10,219 bases of DNA, taken from Gaoshiqia sp050298035. Lineage in GTDB: Bacteria > Bacteroidota > Bacteroidia > Bacteroidales > Prolixibacteraceae. Position numbers and translations under genes: made by a program. Under the pieces are notes generated by a model. It saw only the letters and a list, made by a program, of their open reading frames with translations, had not been told where the DNA came from and searched no databases. Position 1 is the first letter of the stretch; each line of letters opens with the position of its first letter. The DNA lies in contig JBNKTK010000129.1 in assembly GCA_050298035.1 (NCBI GenBank), forward strand, positions 1 through 10,219. Direction: 5' to 3'. Of this stretch, positions 6,352 through 10,219 are shown one piece after another.

Positions 6352-8613
6352 TTAGTTGTTTTGTTGTTTGATAAGGTTTAGGGCCGATCCGGCTTTGAAC
6401 CATTCAATTTGCTGTGCATTGTAAGTGTGGTTTAGCACAATGGTTTCTTTGCTACCGTCTTTGTGCACAATCTCCAGGTGCAGGGCTTTGCCGGGAGCAA
6501 ATTCAACCAGGTCGGTAAAGTTGAATGCATCGTCCTCCTTGATTTTGCTGTAATCCGCTTCGTTGGCAAAAGTTAGCGCCAGCATCCCTTGCTTTTTCAG
6601 GTTTGTTTCGTGGATACGGGCAAATGATTTTACAATCACTGCTTTTACACCCAGGTGACGTGGTTCCATGGCGGCATGCTCGCGCGATGAGCCTTCACCG
6701 TAATTTTGGTCGCCAACAACAACTGTTGGAATAGCTGCTGCTTTATACGCACGTTGTACCTTGGGCACTTCGTCGTATTCGCCGGTGAGCTGATTTTTTA
6801 CTTTGTTGCTTTCACCATTGAATGCATTTACTGCTCCAATCAACATGTTGTTCGAGATATTGTCGAGGTGGCCGCGGAAACGTAACCATGGCCCGGCCAT
6901 TGAGATATGGTCGGTTGTACATTTCCCTTCAGCTTTAATCAGGAGTTTTGCCCCTTCGATATTTTTACCATCCCAGGCTGCAAAAGCATCGAGTAATTGA
7001 AGTCGTTTAGAATCATGGGAAACAACGATGTTTACCGATGAACCATCTTCGGCAGGTGCCTGATAACCGGCATCTTCAACAGCAAATCCTTTTGATGGCA
7101 ATTCGTCGCCGGTTGGAGGTGTCAGCATCACTTGCTGTCCGTCTTCATTTGTTAACGTGTCGGTAAGCGGATTGAATGTCAGGTCGCCGGCAATGGCCAA
7201 TGCAGTTACCAATTCAGGCGAAGCAACAAAAGCATGGGTATTGGGGTTGCCGTCGGCACGTTTCGAGAAGTTACGGTTGAACGAGTGCACGATGGTGTTT
7301 TTTTCGCCTTTTTCAGCGCCTTCGCGGCTCCACTGTCCAATACAGGGGCCACAGGCGTTGGCAAATACACTTGCCCCGATCTTATCAAAGATGGAGATAA
7401 AACCATCCCGCTCAATCGTATACCGAACCTGTTCCGAGCCCGGTGTGATGGTGAATTTTGCTTTTGGTTTCAGCTTTTTATCAACTGCCTGCTGTGCCAG
7501 CGAAGCAGCGCGTGAAATATCTTCATAAGACGAGTTGGTACATGAACCGATCAAGCCAACTTCAACGGTTGTTGGCCAGCCATTTTCTTTGGCAACTTCA
7601 GCCATTTTCGAGATTGGTGTTGCACGGTCAGGGGTGAATGGGCCATTCAGGTGAGGCTCCAGCTCGTCGAGGTTAATCTCAATCAGTTGGTCGAAATATT
7701 TCTCAGGTGAGGCGTAAACTTCCGGGTCGGCAGTTAAATGTTCTTTAATGCCATTGGCCAGATCGGCAACTGCTGCACGGTCTGTTGCACGCAGGTAACG
7801 TTCCATCGATTCATCGTAACCGAAAGTAGATGTGGTTGCCCCGACTTCAGCGCCCATGTTACAAATTGTTCCTTTTCCTGTTGCTGAAAGAGATTGTGCC
7901 CCTTCGCCAAAATATTCAATAATATAACCTGTTCCGCCTTTTACAGTCAATAGGCCGGCTACTTTCAGGATGACATCTTTGGGGGCAGCCCAGCCATTCA
8001 GCTTTCCGGTCAGTTTAACCCCGATCAGTTTCGGGAATTTCAGCTCCCAGGCCATTCCTGCCATAACGTCAACAGCATCGGCGCCGCCAACACCAATGGC
8101 AATCATGCCCAAACCACCCGCATTCACGGTGTGCGAGTCGGTGCCAATCATCATTCCACCCGGAAACGCGTAATTTTCAAGAACGACCTGGTGGATAATA
8201 CCTGCGCCAGGTTTCCAAAATCCAATTCCGTATTTGTTGGAAACAGATTCCAAAAAGTCATAAACTTCTTTATTGTTTTGAAGAGCAAATTGTAAATCAG
8301 TACGTCCGCTGACACTGGCCTGAATGAGGTGGTCGCAATGAACAGTTGACGGAACAGCTGTTTTTGATTTGCCGGAATTCATAAACTGCAACAAGGCCAT
8401 TTGAGCTGTTGCATCCTGCATGGCAACCCGGTCGGGTGCAAAGTCGACATAGTCTGCACCGCGCTTGTAGTTTTCAACTTTCTCTGCATCATAAAGGTGT
8501 GCATACAGAATTTTCTCGGCAAGGGTGAGCGGTTTTTTTAAAACGTCTCTGGCCTTTTCTATACGAGGGCCAAAATTCCCGTAGGTTTTTTCTATCAAAT
8601 CAAGATCAAACAT
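6352..8613 (-). CDS. acnA: Aconitate hydratase, mitochondrial-like
   Basis: Interconverts citrate and isocitrate through cis-aconitate using a [4Fe-4S] cluster. I chose the ATG at 8613 (753 residues, MFDLDLIEKTYGNF), because the family similarity starts there. An in-frame ATG at 8667 would add 18 residues (MLRLLEIFPHDNSF...) unlike anything in the family, over a likely leader. With this start the numbering coincides with pig mitochondrial aconitase: cluster ligands Cys358 (GSCTNSSYED), Cys421 and Cys424 (ANACGPCIGQW), Arg447 and Arg452 (NRNFSKR), Arg580 (LRFRGHLDN), and Ser642 and Arg644 (GEGSSREHAA). HCDHLIQA (92-99) and GTDSHTVNAGGLG (157-169) carry further active-site residues. The swivelling domain 4 follows at about 530-753, in the mitochondrial order. 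It is the first gene of the TCA operon. The exposed cluster makes this enzyme oxygen-sensitive in related anaerobes. Confidence 0.97.
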   Translation of the reverse strand: MFDLDLIEKTYGNFGPRIEKARDVLKKPLTLAEKILYAHLYDAEKVENYKRGADYVDFAPDRVAMQDATAQMALLQFMNSGKSKTAVPSTVHCDHLIQASVSGRTDLQFALQNNKEVYDFLESVSNKYGIGFWKPGAGIIHQVVLENYAFPGGMMIGTDSHTVNAGGLGMIAIGVGGADAVDVMAGMAWELKFPKLIGVKLTGKLNGWAAPKDVILKVAGLLTVKGGTGYIIEYFGEGAQSLSATGKGTICNMGAEVGATTSTFGYDESMERYLRATDRAAVADLANGIKEHLTADPEVYASPEKYFDQLIEINLDELEPHLNGPFTPDRATPISKMAEVAKENGWPTTVEVGLIGSCTNSSYEDISRAASLAQQAVDKKLKPKAKFTITPGSEQVRYTIERDGFISIFDKIGASVFANACGPCIGQWSREGAEKGEKNTIVHSFNRNFSKRADGNPNTHAFVASPELVTALAIAGDLTFNPLTDTLTNEDGQQVMLTPPTGDELPSKGFAVEDAGYQAPAEDGSSVNIVVSHDSKRLQLLDAFAAWDGKNIEGAKLLIKAEGKCTTDHISMAGPWLRFRGHLDNISNNMLIGAVNAFNGESNKVKNQLTGEYDEVPKVQRAYKAAAIPTVVVGDQNYGEGSSREHAAMEPRHLGVKAVIVKSFARIHETNLKKQGMLALTFANEADYSKIKEDDAFNFTDLVEFAPGKALHLEIVHKDGSKETIVLNHTYNAQQIEWFKAGSALNLIKQQNN

Positions 8614-8641
8614 ATTAGTGGTTTTAAATGAATTGTCGTGG

Positions 8642-8653
8642 GGAAATATTTCC
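8642..8653. promoter_or_regulatory. 12-bp perfect palindrome in the aconitase leader
   Basis: GGAAATATTTCC is a perfect inverted repeat with no spacer, 28 bases upstream of the aconitase ATG at 8613. It falls just downstream of the candidate promoter, where a repressor site would be expected to act. No regulator can be named, and a single 12-mer of this AT content can occur by chance. Confidence 0.3.
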
Positions 8654-8677
8654 AACAACCTTAACAAAAACAGGCGC

Positions 8678-8711
8678 CAAAGGTTTCCTTCAAAGGCTTT
8701 AAGATATCAAA
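8678..8711 (-). promoter_or_regulatory. Candidate Bacteroidota-type promoter for the TCA operon
   Basis: On the minus strand TTTG (8708-8711) is followed after 22 bases by AACCTTTG (8678-8685), one mismatch from the Bacteroidota -7 consensus TAnnTTTG, with spacing near the usual range. Transcription would then begin around 8670, leaving a leader of about 57 bases before 8613. The -7 element overlaps one of two CAAAGG direct repeats (8678-8683 and 8691-8696), 13 bases apart. Prediction from consensus only. Confidence 0.3.
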
Positions 8712-8864
8712 AAAACTTTCATTAGATATGTAGCTATGTGGATGTTTTTGTGAAAAATTCTTATTTAGAATGAATAAAATGAATGACTTTGATACCTGGC
8801 AGCAAAAAGAATCTCAACTGCTGATCATTATTGGGTTTGTATGACGTATTTCTTTTAGTGTTTT

Positions 8865-8891
8865 CGGGTTGTCCTTGTTGTCTTTGTTGTC
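8865..8891. repeat. Three imperfect tandem 9-bp repeats
   Basis: Plus-strand units CGGGTTGTC, CTTGTTGTC and TTTGTTGTC follow each other without a gap; the last two differ at one base. They lie about 250-280 bases upstream of the aconitase start, between two TTAGTGTT copies. They could be a regulator-binding array or simple-sequence drift inside a decayed intergenic repeat; the sequence does not decide. Confidence 0.5.
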
Positions 8892-9017
8892 GAGTACGCT
8901 CTTTCACACCTTTAGCGACTCTGTGTCTTAGTGTTGAGTTAATTCCGTCATAGTGATAACACAAAGGAGTCTATGCAGTCAATTTACTTTTGCAGACATG
9001 GATAAATGAGTCATTGT

Positions 9018-10013
9018 TCAGTTGATAACCTGCCATTTCTTTGATGCTGAACTTCTGATGATGGCGTCAATTACTTTCATATTGCTAACGGCATCGCTTA
9101 GCGGGGTAGGAACGGGTTTATCTTCAATGATTGCTTTACTGAACGCATCAGCCTGCAAGGTATACTGGTCTACCGGCTCAAATTCATGTACTTTTGTGCC
9201 TTCTTTTGTGATCAGTTCAATTCTTGTCACTTCTTTGGGGGGTGCATTCACTGGAATCTCGACCACAATTTGTCCCTGGTCGCCCAGGATGTGTACCCGT
9301 TGGTGTGGCATCAATTGAGTTGAGCAGGTGAATGTTGCTGTTTTTCCGGAGTTAAACTTCAGCATCCCGGAAGTGAGCCAGTCTATTCCCATTTGGGGGT
9401 CGAAATCCATGTTCGCAATAGCCTCCGAAGGTTCTTCATTAAAAATGAAGCGGGGAAAGGAAACGCAGTAACAACCAATGTCCATTAATGCGCCACCGCC
9501 AACTTCCGGTTTATTCCGGATATTCTCCGGGTTGGTATTGTGGTAGGAAAAAAAGGCCTGCAATGTTTTTACTTCACCAATTGCCCCGGTTGTAACCAGC
9601 TCAAGTGTTTTTATCCATTGCGGATGGAACCGGTACATAAAGGCTTCCATCACTTTTAGTTGAGGATATTTTTTAGTCGTTTCTTCAAGAAGAATGGCTT
9701 CATCTGCATTCATGCCAACAGGCTTCTCGCATAGTACATGCTTCCCGGCCTGCATGGCTTTAATGGTCCACGCTACATGTAGGTTGTTGGGTAGCGGGTT
9801 GTAAATCGCATCAATTTCGGGGTCTTGCAACATGGATTCGTAGGAGCCGTATGCTTTGTCGATTTGAAGCTTCTGGGCAACTCTTTTTGCTTGCTCCTGA
9901 TTTCGTGAGCTGATAGCAATAACTTCACTGTACGGGCTGTTTTGAATAGCCGGGATAACTTTATCGACCCCAATTTTTGCCGTGCTTAGAATTCCCCATC
10001 TGATTTTTTTCAT
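9018..10013 (-). CDS. Gfo/Idh/MocA-family NAD(P)-dependent oxidoreductase, dihydrodiol/xylose dehydrogenase-like
   Basis: A 331-residue dehydrogenase of the glucose-fructose oxidoreductase/inositol dehydrogenase/MocA family, usually cytoplasmic and acting on sugars, sugar acids or related cyclic alcohols. The N-terminal Rossmann domain (1-125) begins WGILSTAKIG, the dinucleotide loop of this subgroup. SSRN (35-38) after the second strand favours NADP. CEKPVGMN (95-102) supplies the catalytic Lys97. The C-terminal alpha/beta domain carries GGGALMDIGCYCV (172-184), with Asp178 and Tyr182. Tyr at this place, where inositol dehydrogenases have His, is the pattern of dimeric dihydrodiol dehydrogenase and of glucose-fructose oxidoreductase, so Lys97 and Tyr182 are the likely catalytic pair. 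No export signal is seen. It stands alone: a strong terminator lies 80 bases upstream and a 404-base gap follows, so neighbours do not reveal the substrate. Family assignment is secure, substrate unknown. Confidence 0.9.
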   Translation of the reverse strand: MKKIRWGILSTAKIGVDKVIPAIQNSPYSEVIAISSRNQEQAKRVAQKLQIDKAYGSYESMLQDPEIDAIYNPLPNNLHVAWTIKAMQAGKHVLCEKPVGMNADEAILLEETTKKYPQLKVMEAFMYRFHPQWIKTLELVTTGAIGEVKTLQAFFSYHNTNPENIRNKPEVGGGALMDIGCYCVSFPRFIFNEEPSEAIANMDFDPQMGIDWLTSGMLKFNSGKTATFTCSTQLMPHQRVHILGDQGQIVVEIPVNAPPKEVTRIELITKEGTKVHEFEPVDQYTLQADAFSKAIIEDKPVPTPLSDAVSNMKVIDAIIRSSASKKWQVIN

Positions 10014-10059
10014 TTTATAGTATTGTTAGAATTATTGCTTTCGTCCTTGAATCTGTTTC

Positions 10060-10089
10060 TTCTCAATAGCTGGTTTTTGAGAACAGCTA
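10060..10089. repeat. Two interlocking inverted repeats upstream of the oxidoreductase
   Basis: TTCTCAA (10060-10066) pairs with TTGAGAA (10077-10083), a 7-bp stem. TAGCTG (10067-10072) pairs with CAGCTA (10084-10089), a 6-bp stem. The four arms alternate without bases between the stems, so the two hairpins exclude each other. They lie 47-76 bases before the oxidoreductase ATG at 10013 and just after the upstream terminator. Function unknown: alternative RNA folds or overlapping protein-binding sites are both possible. Confidence 0.45.
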
Positions 10090-10095
10090 AAAATA

Positions 10096-10130
10096 ATAAA
10101 AATGACTACCGAAAGGGTAGTCATTTTTAT
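10096..10130. terminator. Strong intrinsic terminator with symmetric A/U flanks
   Basis: A perfect 15-bp stem (10096-10110 with 10116-10130) encloses the loop GAAAG. In the minus direction it runs into UUUUUAUUAUUUUU, so it should end the transcript of the gene whose stop is near 10152. The plus-strand side also has a U run, so it could work in both directions, but no plus-strand gene is seen near it. Confidence 0.85.
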
Positions 10131-10151
10131 CAATTACAGGTACTATTTTGT

Positions 10152-10219
10152 CTAAATCTCCAACTTGATGATCGTATCGGTTTGTTGGCGTTTTGAAAAT
10201 GGAATCTCGAAAAGCGTGC
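10152..10219 (-). CDS. C-terminal end of an unidentified protein (5' part outside window)
   Basis: The minus frame entering from the window edge gives 21 residues ending FSKRQQTDTIIKLEI, then TAG at 10152-10154. The stop lies 22 bases before the terminator stem, the normal distance, and TIIKLEI looks like a closing beta strand. Of the other two frames, one runs through the terminator hairpin and the other gives an arginine/serine-rich string stopping just before it, so this frame is the best choice. Too short to name a family. Confidence 0.45.
   Translation of the reverse strand, partial: TLFEIPFSKRQQTDTIIKLEI

Larger units (their letters stand above)
8614..9017. other. 404-base gene-free region upstream of the TCA operon
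   Basis: No credible gene is present. A 67-codon minus-strand open frame (8761-8964) is basic, low in complexity and resembles no family. The half near the aconitase holds the candidate promoter and palindrome. The far half contains three tandem 9-mers at 8865-8891 and two copies of TTAGTGTT (8855-8862 and 8928-8935), and reads like degraded intergenic repeat. A weak bulged hairpin (8969-8997, GTCT/GCA paired with TGC/AGAC) follows the oxidoreductase stop but has no U run, so I do not call it a terminator. Confidence 0.6.

Noticed and set aside
7157..7528. 123-codon plus-strand open frame
   Set aside because: Antisense to the aconitase region carrying the cluster cysteines; no protein-like features.
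8614..8667. N-terminal extension of aconitase from ATG at 8667
   Set aside because: The 18 added residues do not match the family and cover the palindrome; numbering fits the family exactly from 8613.
8761..8964. 67-codon minus-strand open frame between the oxidoreductase and aconitase
   Set aside because: Basic, Gln/Arg-rich product with no recognisable motif, lying over the repeat-like patch; best explained as chance.
8973..9005. 10-codon plus-strand frame preceded by AAAGGAG
   Set aside because: Too short, no conserved peptide, and Shine-Dalgarno sequences carry little weight in Bacteroidota.

Overview
The window looks like a chromosomal piece of a Bacteroidota genome, most likely from a free-living or marine lineage such as the Marinilabiliales. 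The grounds are a DUF5916 surface protein, a citrate synthase, isocitrate dehydrogenase and aconitase that all resemble mitochondrial or eukaryotic enzymes (a mitochondrial-like aconitase is already known in Bacteroides fragilis), starts mostly without Shine-Dalgarno sequences, and a possible Bacteroidota-type promoter. The exact taxon is inference. Every supported gene lies on the minus strand, so the text below reads from high to low coordinates.

Right end (about 10.2 to 9.0 kb): the last residues of an unidentified gene end near 10152 and are followed by a strong, symmetric terminator hairpin. An 80-base gap with two interlocking inverted repeats leads into a Gfo/Idh/MocA-family oxidoreductase (9018-10013).

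Middle (about 9.0 to 2.4 kb): after a 404-base gene-free stretch comes a four-gene TCA-cycle cluster: aconitase, a eukaryotic-type NADP isocitrate dehydrogenase, a second isocitrate dehydrogenase of the E. coli/B. subtilis type, and a mitochondrial-type citrate synthase. It closes with a clear intrinsic terminator at 2412-2451. The four proteins cover the oxidative arm from oxaloacetate plus acetyl-CoA to 2-oxoglutarate. The unusual point is the pair of unrelated-type isocitrate dehydrogenases joined TAA-ATG. The second has lost the NADP-binding residues known from E. coli and carries replacements close to those of NAD-dependent forms, so the operon may supply both NADPH and NADH from one step.

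Left end (2335 to 1): a secreted or outer-membrane DUF5916 protein with an N-terminal CBM9-like domain, cut by the window edge. It has its own signal peptide and is separated from the TCA operon by the terminator.

I found no mobile element, CRISPR array, tRNA or rRNA, and no defence system.
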